Under the pieces are notes generated by a model. The model was not told the DNA's origin. It made no database searches and worked only from the letters and a program-made list of their open reading frames with translations. Shown here in pieces: positions 13,322-21,124 of a DNA stretch of 22,150 bases. Within the stretch, counting starts at the first letter, position 1. Every line of letters starts with the position of its first letter. This DNA comes from a virus. Position numbers and translations under genes: made by a program. Location of the stretch: the IMG/VR virus record IMGVR_UViG_3300007515_000045, positions 1 through 22,150 of that record, one strand, 5' to 3'.

Positions 13322-13564
13322 TTAGAATATCAATTCACCTGTATGCAACAGTTTTTTACTTGTTACATCTGTTCCATACTCATCTACTTTTGTTACCTGC
13401 TCAATATCACCAAGTACAACACCATTATCAAGCATAAAACCCATTGTTTCGTGTTTTTCATCGGGATTACCACTACCTTTAAGTATTAGGTAACCTTTAT
13501 TTATTTTACTTAAATCATATAAAGTTGCAATAACCTCGTATGATTCGTTGTTTCCTTCCTTCAT
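13322..13564 (-). CDS. Hypothetical protein, 80 aa
   Basis: ATG 13564 lies 7 bases after an AAAGGA site; the frame's earlier ATG at 13591 has none. The sequence suggests a beta-rich small domain (SYEVIATLYDLSKINKGYLILKG is cut by short turns), ending with DNGVVLGDIEQVTKVDEYG. No family is recognised. It may belong to the same unit as the 141-residue gene, which ends 17 bases ahead of it. Confidence 0.5.
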   Translation of the reverse strand: MKEGNNESYEVIATLYDLSKINKGYLILKGSGNPDEKHETMGFMLDNGVVLGDIEQVTKVDEYGTDVTSKKLLHTGELIF

Positions 13565-13580
13565 TGTTATTTCCTTTGTT

Positions 13581-14006
13581 TTACTTATCAAAGTATTTGT
13601 CCAATTTATGTTTTGCTTGGTTCAAGTCTCCAAATCTAATATCCCGCAAAATATCTTTTATTCTGTCTTTTCTTATGTCTTTACTCGACTTTTCGACTTT
13701 TACCATTGTTTTTGGTATAAATCTCAACTTATCACTTCTTTTCTGTTGATGATTGAGTTTTTGTGCGACTTCTGAATTTAATTCAGTTAAATTAAATTTA
13801 GTGGTTATATTTCTTACTGTGTCTATAATACACAAAGGAATGTCTGTTTTATGTAGGTTTTTACGTAACCTATCAAGATATTTTGTAAGTGATAATTTAC
13901 TTGTAAATGTTAAAGTTTCAGACGTTACTTCATTTTCTGTGTAAACGTCTATTTTAATTGTTTTATTATTTAATGTGGTAATTTCTGTAAATGGTTTTTT
14001 ATTCAT
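13581..14006 (-). CDS. Hypothetical basic protein, 141 aa
   Basis: The N-terminal half is beta-rich (KTIKIDVYTENEVTSETLTF). The C-terminal half is helical and very basic (QKRSDKLRFIPKTMVKVEKS and KDIRKDRIKDILRD), suggesting nucleic-acid contact. No named family is recognised. There is no ribosome site close to ATG 14006; the nearest GGAG is about 29 bases upstream. A TATAAT overlaps the start codon itself. Codon use is especially AT-rich, as for its neighbours. Confidence 0.5.
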   Translation of the reverse strand: MNKKPFTEITTLNNKTIKIDVYTENEVTSETLTFTSKLSLTKYLDRLRKNLHKTDIPLCIIDTVRNITTKFNLTELNSEVAQKLNHQQKRSDKLRFIPKTMVKVEKSSKDIRKDRIKDILRDIRFGDLNQAKHKLDKYFDK

Positions 14007-14045
14007 TATATCAGTATGTGGTTTGTTAAGTTACTCCGAAATTTC

Positions 14046-14081
14046 TGTAAAAAATAAAGGGTAGATTCGAAAACCTACCCT
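14046..14081 (-). terminator. Intrinsic terminator after the 144-residue gene
   Basis: On the minus strand AGGGTAG pairs with CTACCCT around a ten-base loop containing TTCGAA, and the stem is followed at once by TTTATTTTTT. This is a textbook stem plus T run, placed 20 bases after the stop of the 14101-14535 gene, so that gene is probably its own transcription unit or a heavily attenuated first cistron. Confidence 0.8.
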
Positions 14082-14100
14082 CTACTTTATTAATACGAAG

Positions 14101-14535
14101 TCAGTTTGACTTCTTGTTTAACTCCTTTTTACTCCGAAGATATAGAGTCGGATAACGTTTAACACCGTTTTTATCCATGACAAAGTGTAACTTTTTACCT
14201 GTTTTAGTAATATCGAAACCGTCCGACATACTTTCAACAGATTTTCCGAAGTCGTTACGGAATGTCGTAATTTCGGGAGTGTCATAAGAAGTTCCACCAC
14301 CTTGACCACTTGTAACTTTACCACCTTCTTCTAACTTCTTAAACACGTCCGTTATCTGTTTTCTATCTTCAGGAGAAAATCCATCCAAGTTATCCAAGAC
14401 ATTATTTACTGACTTCTTGGAAAGTTTTATTTCCTTATCAGATTTCACAACGTCTTTAACATCTGTAGGTGTAGAGTTTACACTTACGTCTGTACCTGTA
14501 ACTTTCGGAGTCTTATGTGATGTTTTACTTCCCAT
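14101..14535 (-). CDS. Hypothetical Ser/Thr/Lys-rich protein, first gene of the left arm, 144 aa
   Basis: ATG 14535 has AAGG 10 bases ahead. A GTG at 14577 in the same frame lies at the predicted transcription start, so it is rejected. The first third is low complexity and polar (TPKVTGTDVSVNSTPTDVKD), the middle is a helical stretch (SVNNVLDNLDGFSPEDRKQI), and the end is basic with aromatic residues (KRYPTLYLRSKKELNKKS). No family is recognised. It has its own promoter at 14586-14614 and a terminator straight after it. This isolated early unit next to the divergent centre fits a highly expressed phage early protein, an inference from layout. Confidence 0.6.
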   Translation of the reverse strand: MGSKTSHKTPKVTGTDVSVNSTPTDVKDVVKSDKEIKLSKKSVNNVLDNLDGFSPEDRKQITDVFKKLEEGGKVTSGQGGGTSYDTPEITTFRNDFGKSVESMSDGFDITKTGKKLHFVMDKNGVKRYPTLYLRSKKELNKKSN

Positions 14536-14585
14536 AAGATTGTTTCCTTCTGTTAGTTGTTGATTACTTCTATTCACAAGAGAAT

Positions 14586-14614
14586 ATAATACTTATGAGT
14601 ATTAAATAAAACAA
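14586..14614 (-). promoter_or_regulatory. Sigma70-like promoter for the 14.5 kb gene
   Basis: On the minus strand TTGTTT (14609-14614) is followed by exactly 17 bases and TATTAT (14586-14591). Transcription would start near 14579, about 45 bases before ATG 14535. Both boxes match the consensus in part, in a region where AT-rich chance matches are common; the exact spacing and fitting position raise confidence. Confidence 0.55.
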
Positions 14615-14931
14615 TTATTAAATAATATATTAATGTTGAGGTCTCCAAGTGGTGAATTTTGGACAAATTATTGTAATACTTAGTGGTCTCGTTTTTTTTA
14701 GGTTATAAAGGAGGGGTCTACGAATTATACTGTATATATATTATACATCATTTATATGGTTTTCAACCTAAACCCCGAATGTCCATAAAACAGGTGGGGG
14801 GTATGGTCGGGGGATAAAAGACCCACACCCATAATCATAAAATTTTCAACGTTTTTCCAGAAAAATTCTCCAATTCTATAAAATTCAATAAATCCACTTT
14901 CCCAAAAATTTTGCCAGAAATCTCACTAACC
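14615..14931. other. Noncoding centre of the divergent region, left part
   Basis: No reading frame with a credible start is present. The stretch holds a direct repeat of GGTCTC (near 14642 and 14684), an AAAGGAGGGG that no frame follows, the G-rich foldback at 14799-14830, and two similar segments beginning TTTTTCCAGAAA and TTTTGCCAGAAA about 60 bases apart. It could be a replication origin or operator region; nothing here is decisive. Confidence 0.4.
14799..14830. other. G-rich foldback, possible hairpin or G-quadruplex site
   Basis: GGGT (14799-14802) can pair with ACCC (14827-14830) and GGTC (14805-14808) with GACC (14820-14823), with small internal loops. The plus strand here has four close G runs (GG, GGGGGG, GG, GGGGG) between 14793 and 14813, unusual in this AT-rich phage. 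Confidence 0.4.
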
Positions 14932-14976
14932 TATAAGCCTAGGCTTAAGCATAGGCTTTATAATAGTAGTTGTAGT
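14932..14976 (+). promoter_or_regulatory. Hairpin plus TAGTTGTAGT module upstream of the rightward arm
   Basis: TATAAGCCTA (14932-14941) pairs with TAGGCT and TTATA (14952-14962) with one bulged T, giving a ten-pair hairpin. TAGTTGTAGT follows at 14967-14976. CTAGGCTTAAGC (14939-14950) and the decamer both recur at 7821-7862, with the decamer in the opposite orientation, so each copy faces its own operon. It could be a phage-specific promoter or operator. Confidence 0.5.
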
Positions 14977-15103
14977 TTAATTTATTTATAGATTCTATAT
15001 ATTTAGCTTATAATATATATATATACTATATATACTATATATAGTGTAGAAACCCGGAAACTTCTTGTTCTACGTTGTAGTCTAATGTAAATTGGATGTG
15101 TAA
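14977..15103 (+). promoter_or_regulatory. AT-rich leader of the rightward operon
   Basis: A TATAAT lies at 15009-15014 with only a weak -35 match. Long TA runs form CTATATAT and ATATATAG palindromes near 15026-15044. GTTGTAGT, eight bases of the upstream decamer, recurs near 15074. The ribosome site for the first gene is weak (GGATG, 5 bases before ATG 15104). Confidence 0.35.
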
Positions 15104-15301
15104 ATGGCAAGTCAAATACCTATAGCAAGAAAGTACTGTGCGAACTGGGACAGGGGAATCTGCTTAGGATGTATGTTTAAGCGGGTAGATGGTGAACTAT
15201 TCATGAATTTGGATAAGAAGTTTGCTGGTAGACCTTGTGTTGTTGATGATGGATGCAGGTATTTTGAAAAAATTGTACTGAAAGGTAATATATGCACATA
15301 A
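15104..15301 (+). CDS. Small Cys-rich protein, 65 aa, first gene of the right arm
   Basis: Six Cys residues, with YCANWDRGICLGCMF at 11-25 and RPCVVDDGCRYF at 43-54, suggest a metal-bound fold. No known family is recognised, though the CxxC and CxxxxxC spacing is like small phage zinc proteins. It overlaps the next gene by 10 bases. Its position at the head of the late arm would allow a regulatory role, which is speculative. Confidence 0.6.
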   Translation: MASQIPIARKYCANWDRGICLGCMFKRVDGELFMNLDKKFAGRPCVVDDGCRYFEKIVLKGNICT

Positions 15302-15558
15302 AAACATTCGATGACGAAACAATGCTAGTGGATGCGGAGTCCTACTTCTATTTGTGGTGCTGTGACTGCAGTCTTAGACACCTTGTTGTGGTTGAAGCTG
15401 TCGGCAACGGAGCTGATAAGTTCAAAACCAGTGAAGGTAAGATAGCAATCGCTATGTCGAGAGACCAAAAGGCTACAGAAATAGCTCGTAAGGAGGATAA
15501 CATAGTCCTCTATCAGCGTAAAAATGGAAAAAAGAATGCCAAGACCAAAAAAGCATAG
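15292..15558 (+). CDS. Small protein with CCDC motif, 88 aa
   Basis: ATG 15292 has AAAGG 6 bases ahead. The front half is beta-rich with YLWCCDCSLRHLVVVEAV, a CxxCxxxH-like metal site. The tail is very basic (RKNGKKNAKTKKA). I have seen similar 'DCxLxH' small proteins in phages but they have no assigned function. Its last 35 bases overlap the phosphoesterase gene, so the two are probably coupled. Confidence 0.6.
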   Translation: MHIKTFDDETMLVDAESYFYLWCCDCSLRHLVVVEAVGNGADKFKTSEGKIAIAMSRDQKATEIARKEDNIVLYQRKNGKKNAKTKKA

Positions 15559-16312
15559 AAGAGCTGTCGTAATACCTGACCAGCATTTTCCCTTGCACGA
15601 CCAAAAAGCTGTAAATGTGGTTTTGAAGGCCATTGAGCTTGTAAAACCCAATATTTTCATAAATCTTGGAGATGTTGGTGAGTGGGAAAGCGTCTCGGCT
15701 TGGAAATATAAGGGTAAGAAATTGCCAGAGCTCGAATATCAGCTTCCTATGATTGATAAAGAAATAGAACAAGTCAATGAAGGTATTGATATGTTCGATA
15801 AGGTGCTGGATAAGATAAAATGCAAGGAAAGATACATATGCGCTGGTAATCACGATGAGTGGTTAGACTCTTTTGTTGAGAGATACCCGTATATGAAGGA
15901 TTATACGTTTAGGAAGGCCTGTAAGTGGGATAAGCGAGGGTATAAGTACCTGCCGTATAATTATCCCCTTAAAATAGGGAAATTGACGTTTATACACGGT
16001 GCCTTCGCAACAGTTAATCATGCTAAGAAGCATTTAGACTCCTACGGAGCAAATATTGTCTATGGGCATACCCATGATATACAACGGATGACCGGAACTA
16101 AGCTTGGAGGTACGATAGGTTCTTGGAGTCTTGGTTGTCTAAAGGATATGTCACGGGAACAAAATAAGTGGTTGAGGGGTAGATTACATAACTGGGCCCA
16201 TTGTTTTGGTATTATAGATTGGTTTAGTACAGGAGATTTTAGAATGGATGTGGTTGACATTCATAAGGGAAAGACTTTCGTCTGGGGGCAGACGATAGAT
16301 GGAAACAAGTAG
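15524..16312 (+). CDS. Calcineurin-like metallophosphoesterase
   Basis: The protein hydrolyses phosphoester bonds with two metal ions. All five family motifs are present: PDQHFP with Asp19 and His21, INLGDVGEW with Asp50, AGNHDEW with Asn109 and His110, FIHGA with His158, and YGHTHD with His182 and His184. At 262 residues the length is normal. The substrate is not known. Related phage enzymes sit near packaging genes, and roles in DNA end processing, nucleotide removal or RNA repair have been suggested. ATG 15536 (MPRPKK) is an alternative start. The next recognised product is the small terminase. Confidence 0.9.
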   Translation: MEKRMPRPKKHRRAVVIPDQHFPLHDQKAVNVVLKAIELVKPNIFINLGDVGEWESVSAWKYKGKKLPELEYQLPMIDKEIEQVNEGIDMFDKVLDKIKCKERYICAGNHDEWLDSFVERYPYMKDYTFRKACKWDKRGYKYLPYNYPLKIGKLTFIHGAFATVNHAKKHLDSYGANIVYGHTHDIQRMTGTKLGGTIGSWSLGCLKDMSREQNKWLRGRLHNWAHCFGIIDWFSTGDFRMDVVDIHKGKTFVWGQTIDGNK

Positions 16313-16320
16313 GAGTTATT

Positions 16321-16377
16321 ATGATTACTGTTTCCTTACTTATCTACACTCGGAGGGGTGGTCACGGGACTACCTAG
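16321..16377 (+). CDS. Possible 18-residue leader peptide before the small terminase
   Basis: ATG 16321 follows a strong TAGGAG site by 5 bases and encodes a hydrophobic start (MITVSLLIY) and a basic, Gly-rich end before TAG at 16375. Ribosomes on it would cross the foldback at 16344-16400 that holds the small-terminase ribosome site. It is too short to judge by composition; the strong site and placement are the only support. Confidence 0.35.
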   Translation: MITVSLLIYTRRGGHGTT

Positions 16378-16400
16378 TCAACAGGTTGGGAGTAGTGTAG
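16344..16400 (+). promoter_or_regulatory. RNA foldback around the small-terminase ribosome site
   Basis: CTACACT (16344-16350) pairs with AGTGTAG (16394-16400), which touches the start codon at 16401. Inside it GGTGGTC (16357-16363) pairs with GACTACC (16368-16374) around ACGG, with one G-T wobble. GGGAG at 16388-16392 is the likely ribosome site and would be enclosed. This could hold back translation until a ribosome on the leader ORF opens it. Confidence 0.45.
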
Positions 16401-17171
16401 ATGAGAACAAAGATGATTTCTCGTAAATCTGAGGTTCTGTACGAAAATGTAGATGAATTTCGTAATTTCTACCCAGATGTGTCATTGGTGTCTGATTGGA
16501 GGAGTGGTCAGGAGGGAGAATGGGTTATTACGGATGATTTACAGGTTTGTAAGATTTTAAGACGTAGTACCATGAAAACTCAGAGAGGAGCGTCGATGGA
16601 CTATGTAAGAACGATATTGGGGACATATACGATAAATCCTAATGTTGATATGGGTGGTATACCCCCAAAGAACATATATTCGTTCTCAAATAAGAAATTT
16701 GCTAAGAAACTTAGGGAAGAGCGTAAAGAGCCTACGAACAAGGAGTTCGTCTTTGCAAAATACATTGCTAAGGGAATGAGCCCTACGGAAGCATATTTAC
16801 GTGTTTTTCCAACAAATAATAGGTCATATGCTAAAGAAACAGCCAGAGGACTATTAAAGACTGAAAGGATTCAGAAATTGGTTACTGAAGAAATAGAAAT
16901 TATCTTAAGCGAAATTGGAGCGTCTAAACATTACCTACTTGAGATGACAAAGAACATCATTGATAATATCGATGGTAAGGATGGGGATAAGTTGAGAGCG
17001 ATTGAATTGATGATGAAAATAGCTGGAATGTTCCCGAATGATAAGAAAACGGAGTCATTGACAGTATTTCAAGGATTTAGTGAAGAACAGTTAAAACGAA
17101 TCAGTTCCGATAATGTAAAGGTGCTGGCTCATGCTGAAAAAAGAATCGATGACAAACCTAACCCTAAGTGA
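16401..17171 (+). CDS. terS: Terminase small subunit
   Basis: This subunit recognises phage DNA and loads the large terminase for packaging. The N-terminal 110 residues are not recognised. From about residue 110 the sequence has TNKEFVFAKYIAKGMSPTEA and then YAKETARGLLKTERIQKLV, a helix-turn-helix DNA-binding pattern typical of TerS, followed by helical KDGDKLRAIELMMKIAGMFP, the oligomer region, and a tail with TVFQGFSEEQLKRI. At 256 residues it is longer than many TerS proteins because of the extra N-terminal part. It lies two genes ahead of the large subunit. SD GGGAG at 16388 is 8 bases from ATG. Confidence 0.82.
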   Translation: MRTKMISRKSEVLYENVDEFRNFYPDVSLVSDWRSGQEGEWVITDDLQVCKILRRSTMKTQRGASMDYVRTILGTYTINPNVDMGGIPPKNIYSFSNKKFAKKLREERKEPTNKEFVFAKYIAKGMSPTEAYLRVFPTNNRSYAKETARGLLKTERIQKLVTEEIEIILSEIGASKHYLLEMTKNIIDNIDGKDGDKLRAIELMMKIAGMFPNDKKTESLTVFQGFSEEQLKRISSDNVKVLAHAEKRIDDKPNPK

Positions 17172-17373
17172 CATAGGAATACATAGTGAACTCAGTTCAT
17201 GCCTTGTTTGTGATAATCATCTGATTGATAGTCAAAAGGTGGTTATGATGGACATATTTGAATCTGTATCTGGATGGGTTTGCCCAGAATGTACATCTTT
17301 ATACGATTACGATGATAATCTTTTGGATATTGGTGATTTAGATATTTATTCAGATATAAAGGGGTATGCTTAG
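17149..17373 (+). CDS. Small CxxC zinc-ribbon-like protein between the terminase genes, 74 aa
   Basis: SSCLVCDNHLI near residue 17 and GWVCPECTSLYDYDD near residue 43 supply two CxxC knuckles, enough for one zinc ribbon. The tail is acidic (LLDIGDLDIYSDIKGY). It overlaps the small-terminase gene by 23 bases, or 41 if ATG 17131 is used. Neither start has a strong ribosome site. The role is unknown; its position between terS and terL suggests a packaging accessory. Confidence 0.6.
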   Translation: MTNLTLSDIGIHSELSSCLVCDNHLIDSQKVVMMDIFESVSGWVCPECTSLYDYDDNLLDIGDLDIYSDIKGYA

Positions 17374-17390
17374 ATTTTATAATAATATCA

Positions 17391-18974
17391 ATGGACAACG
17401 ACAAAATCAATATATTATCAGATGTCAAGGAGAAGGATGATGTTCTTGCGCGTTCTTATAGTGACCTTCTTTATTTTGGCAGGGCTTTTCTACCTGCCGA
17501 TTTTCTTAATAAGAGCAGTTCTCCCACCTTTCATGAAGAAGTGTCTCAAAAACTTATTGACACTCGCCCTGGTGCCCGTATATGCAATATTCTACCGAGG
17601 GGCTTTGGGAAGTCCATTCTATCGAAGGCTGCTATTCTACACAAGATTTGCTTCGCTCCGAAGGGAGAAAGACAATTCATTGCCTGGGTAGCGGAGGAGC
17701 AAGGACAGGCTATTGACCATCTTAAATATGTTAAGAGCCATTTAGAATATAATGAATCCATAAGATATTACTTTGGGAACCTGGCTGGTGATTCAGTTGG
17801 TAATAGGTGGACTGAAAAAGATATTGTTACTACAAAAGGGGACAGGCTGATTGCAAAGGGTACTTCTCAGAGACTTCGTGGTAGGACTGAGATTGATGTT
17901 CGTTATACTGGTATTGTATTGGATGACTTCGAATCTGAATTAAATACCAAAACACCCGAAAGACGGGATGAAATCAAAAAATGGATTGTATCTACGGTGT
18001 TCCCTGCATTGGAGGAGTCTCCTGGCCGTGAAGGATGGATATGGCTCTGTGGTACTATTGTTCACTATGATAGTTTTCTTCAAATGGTTGTTGATGGAAG
18101 TAGATTGGCTGAGCGGGAGAATCGTAAATACCCTTGGGATGTTACATTCTATAGAGCTATTCAAGATGGAAAATCAATATGGCCTGAGCAGTTTCCAGTA
18201 TCCAAGTTAGATTCTAAAAAACGTGAGTTTATTGAAGCTGGCCTTGTTAATAAGTTCGCTCAGGAATATATGAATGATGCCCGTGATTTATCATCCGCAG
18301 CGTTCAAAACAGATAGGATACAGTACCATGATGGGGCTTTTAAGGTTGTTGATAACTATACCTATTTGGTAATACGAAATGAAGCTATTCCAATCAATGT
18401 TTATATCGGTGTCGACATAGCGGCTACAGCGACACAGAAATCAGATTTTCAAGTAATAATGGTTATTGGAGTAGATGCAAATAAAAATCGGTATGTATTG
18501 GAATATTACCGTGAAAGAATACCAACATTCGATTTACCTGAAAAGATTATAGAAATGGCTAGAAAGTACAGTCCTGTTAGAAGAGTTACCATTGAAACCG
18601 TAGCTGCACAGGAGATGGTCAGAGATATGGTGACAAGAATGGCTTCTGAAGATAGAAGACTTATACCTGGAATATTTAAAGGTGTTAAACCACCCGCAGG
18701 AATTAAAAAGGCAGATAGACTCGAAACATCACTAGGCCCGATTGTAAATAGTAAAAAATTATATATTCGTAGGGAAATGACTGATTTGGTAGATGAGATG
18801 TTTGAACATCCCGTACCTAAGAATGATGACCTTATGGATGGATTGTACTATGCAGACTACTATTCTAAAGCTCCAATTAGTACATCTATATCTGTTGGTG
18901 AGATGAGAGCTGGTAAGAAAAAGAGTGGCAAATTAAGGGGATATTACAACTGGATGACGGGTGCTAGACGATAA
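17391..18974 (+). CDS. terL: Terminase large subunit (packaging ATPase and nuclease)
   Basis: This motor cuts concatemeric DNA and pumps it into the prohead. The ATPase half has Walker A PRGFGKS at 69-75, Walker B IVLDDFES at 175-182, and the coupling motif CGTIVHYDS at 220-228. The nuclease half is RNase H-like: GVDIAATATQKSDF with Asp342, IETVAAQEM with Glu402, and NDDLMDGLYYADYY with Asp480 and Asp483. At 527 residues it is full length. There is no clear ribosome site 5-10 bases before ATG 17391; the leader is AT-rich. Confidence 0.96.
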   Translation: MDNDKINILSDVKEKDDVLARSYSDLLYFGRAFLPADFLNKSSSPTFHEEVSQKLIDTRPGARICNILPRGFGKSILSKAAILHKICFAPKGERQFIAWVAEEQGQAIDHLKYVKSHLEYNESIRYYFGNLAGDSVGNRWTEKDIVTTKGDRLIAKGTSQRLRGRTEIDVRYTGIVLDDFESELNTKTPERRDEIKKWIVSTVFPALEESPGREGWIWLCGTIVHYDSFLQMVVDGSRLAERENRKYPWDVTFYRAIQDGKSIWPEQFPVSKLDSKKREFIEAGLVNKFAQEYMNDARDLSSAAFKTDRIQYHDGAFKVVDNYTYLVIRNEAIPINVYIGVDIAATATQKSDFQVIMVIGVDANKNRYVLEYYRERIPTFDLPEKIIEMARKYSPVRRVTIETVAAQEMVRDMVTRMASEDRRLIPGIFKGVKPPAGIKKADRLETSLGPIVNSKKLYIRREMTDLVDEMFEHPVPKNDDLMDGLYYADYYSKAPISTSISVGEMRAGKKKSGKLRGYYNWMTGARR

Positions 18975-19064
18975 TTTGGAACTTTTGGCCGATTTTTGCG
19001 TTTTTTTCTTTGAAATTATGCTATTTATATTTAATTTAGTGCTAAAACCTGGGTCACATTAATT

Positions 19065-21113
19065 ATGGCAATAGAACAACATCCTTTAGCTAAGGAGAAT
19101 CAAGAGCTACATCGAAGATGGCGTGATGCCAGAGCCGACTGGGAAATTGAGGCTCGTAATGATATTGATTTTTATCATGGCAATCATTTTACCAATGCCG
19201 AGTCTGAGGAGATGCAATCTCGAAATCAGGCTGATGTGCCTATGGATAGAATATCTCCGGCTATTGAGAAGCTCAAAAGTGTATTAACAGCTAAACCTCC
19301 TGTGTTTACTGCTGTTCCAAGAGAGGACTCTGATACAAAGGTCGCGTCTGCTTGGAGAACGATACTTGGGTACGTATGGCAAATATCTAATGGTGATGTT
19401 CACATGAAGGATGCTATCCATGATTATGCTGTGACGGGGCTGGGATATTTATATGTTTACATCGACCATGAGGCTGATTTTGGTAAAGGTGAAGTTAAGT
19501 TTACTTCAGTCAATCCATTTCGTGTTTATGTACCACCATCATCTCGTGATAGGTTTTTTCAGGATGCTGATTCAATTATCCTATCGACAATTCTGACTGG
19601 TGAACAGATTGTCAATCTTTATTCATTTTTAGGAGCTCAGATGGATGAAGAGACCGGGGAGGTTATTCCTGGAATCATTGAGGATATTTCTACTTATTCA
19701 GAAGAAGATTATCCAAATGCTCAAAACAAAAATAGCATGGTTATTAAGACACCGGCTGAGGCTAAGGACTTAGACCATTTTAATCATGAAAAATATCAAA
19801 TATTAGAAAGATTTTATAAAACTAAAGTTCCGTTCTATAGGGTTGTTGATTCCCGAAGTGGGGAAGAGATGATTCTGAATGAACAGGAATTTGCTGCATT
19901 TTTAGAAGAAAATCCGGGAGTGTTTGAGCGTGGACTCATGAGCTTTGAGGAGGTCTTGCAGACAAGAATAGGCATAGTTGCGACCGTTGGTGAGGTTTTG
20001 TTATACGAATCTGTTCTCAATACTGATGTGTACCCTGTTGTACCCTTACCGAATATTTGGTCGGGAACTCCGTATCCCAAATCGGATGTATCCAGAACAC
20101 GCCCAATGCAAAGACTCCTCAATAAACTTTGGTCTCTTGCATTGTCTCACGCTCAAGCTTCTGCTGGATTAAAACTTTTAGTTCCTTTGGGAAGTGCTGT
20201 AAATGGGTTAGACCAACTTGAAAGAGATTGGGCAAATCCAAATGCAGTTATCGAGGTTGATACATCTCAGGGAGAACCACATTATCCAGCTCCGACACCA
20301 CTTGCGGCTGAGTTCTATCGACTGATTGAACAAGCAGAGTTTTATATAGATTTTATATTTGGACTGCCAGAGATGATGCATGGATTTGCTGAGAAGGCTC
20401 CTGACACAGTTAGGGGTACTGAACGTATGATGATGCTTGGTTCTGAACGTCCAAAATCGAAATTAAGAGATATTGAGTTCGCAATCAATATTATCGGAAG
20501 ATTGTTGTACTCAGTATCTAAAGGACATTATACTTTCCAAAAAATGTTCAGATTGATACAACCGAATAATAATATAAACGAAGTTTCTGTGAATACTTTG
20601 TATACCGATATGAATCCTACGGTTATTGATATTGTAAAAGACAGGAACAATATTGGACAACATGACATTAGAATAGAAGCAGGGTCTACCTTACCAACAA
20701 GTAAATGGGCTGAGTATGGTGTCTACTTTGAAGCCTATCAGGCTGGATTGGTGGACAGAACAGAGGTATTGAAGAAGAATCCAGAAATATTCGACAAAGA
20801 AAGTATTTTATCAAGAATGAGTGAGATTGCTCAGTTGCAACAGGCTAATCAACAGTTGCAACAACAAGTCAAAGAATTGCGAGGAGACTTGCAAACGGCA
20901 CAACGGGAGTCTGTCCAAGACAAGAAGAGAGTTGCGGTTGAGAAATTCAAACGTGACTTATCTGAAGTACGGTCAGACGCTAAAGCAGAAAAGAAAGTGC
21001 AAACAAATAAGTTTGCCGACACGGTGAAGTTCGAGTTGGAGAAATTAAAACCCGTCATAGAAAATATGGAAGAGGGTGTTGGTTCTGCTCCTGAAGACAT
21101 CGAAACATCGTAG
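19065..21113 (+). CDS. Portal protein
   Basis: The dodecameric portal sits at one head vertex and is the channel for DNA and the docking site for terminase and tail. Diagnostic early features are DIDFYHGNHFT, RNQADVPMDRISPAIEKLKS, LTAKPPVFTAVPREDSD and YAVTGLGYLYVYID. The protein is 682 residues, in the range of large P22-like portals. Residues about 590-660 form a Gln/Glu-rich coiled coil (IAQLQQANQQLQQQVKEL), which in portals may form the crown or contact scaffold. It starts 90 bases after terL; the AT-rich gap holds a T run and TTGAAA but no clear hairpin. The ribosome site is weak. Confidence 0.9.
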   Translation: MAIEQHPLAKENQELHRRWRDARADWEIEARNDIDFYHGNHFTNAESEEMQSRNQADVPMDRISPAIEKLKSVLTAKPPVFTAVPREDSDTKVASAWRTILGYVWQISNGDVHMKDAIHDYAVTGLGYLYVYIDHEADFGKGEVKFTSVNPFRVYVPPSSRDRFFQDADSIILSTILTGEQIVNLYSFLGAQMDEETGEVIPGIIEDISTYSEEDYPNAQNKNSMVIKTPAEAKDLDHFNHEKYQILERFYKTKVPFYRVVDSRSGEEMILNEQEFAAFLEENPGVFERGLMSFEEVLQTRIGIVATVGEVLLYESVLNTDVYPVVPLPNIWSGTPYPKSDVSRTRPMQRLLNKLWSLALSHAQASAGLKLLVPLGSAVNGLDQLERDWANPNAVIEVDTSQGEPHYPAPTPLAAEFYRLIEQAEFYIDFIFGLPEMMHGFAEKAPDTVRGTERMMMLGSERPKSKLRDIEFAINIIGRLLYSVSKGHYTFQKMFRLIQPNNNINEVSVNTLYTDMNPTVIDIVKDRNNIGQHDIRIEAGSTLPTSKWAEYGVYFEAYQAGLVDRTEVLKKNPEIFDKESILSRMSEIAQLQQANQQLQQQVKELRGDLQTAQRESVQDKKRVAVEKFKRDLSEVRSDAKAEKKVQTNKFADTVKFELEKLKPVIENMEEGVGSAPEDIETS

Positions 21114-21124
21114 AAAGGAAAATC

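Noticed and set aside
13282-13437. Plus-strand 51-residue frame with a perfect SD
   Set aside because: It lies antisense to an accepted gene in a compact minus-strand operon; one good ribosome site is not enough. Kept as a low-interest observation only.
14700-14760. AAAGGAGGGG in the divergent region as a ribosome site
   Set aside because: No ATG, GTG or TTG with an open frame follows at a usable distance; the next ATG gives a 10-codon frame about 40 bases away.
18975-19064. Terminator between terL and portal
   Set aside because: A T run is present but I find no convincing stem ahead of it.
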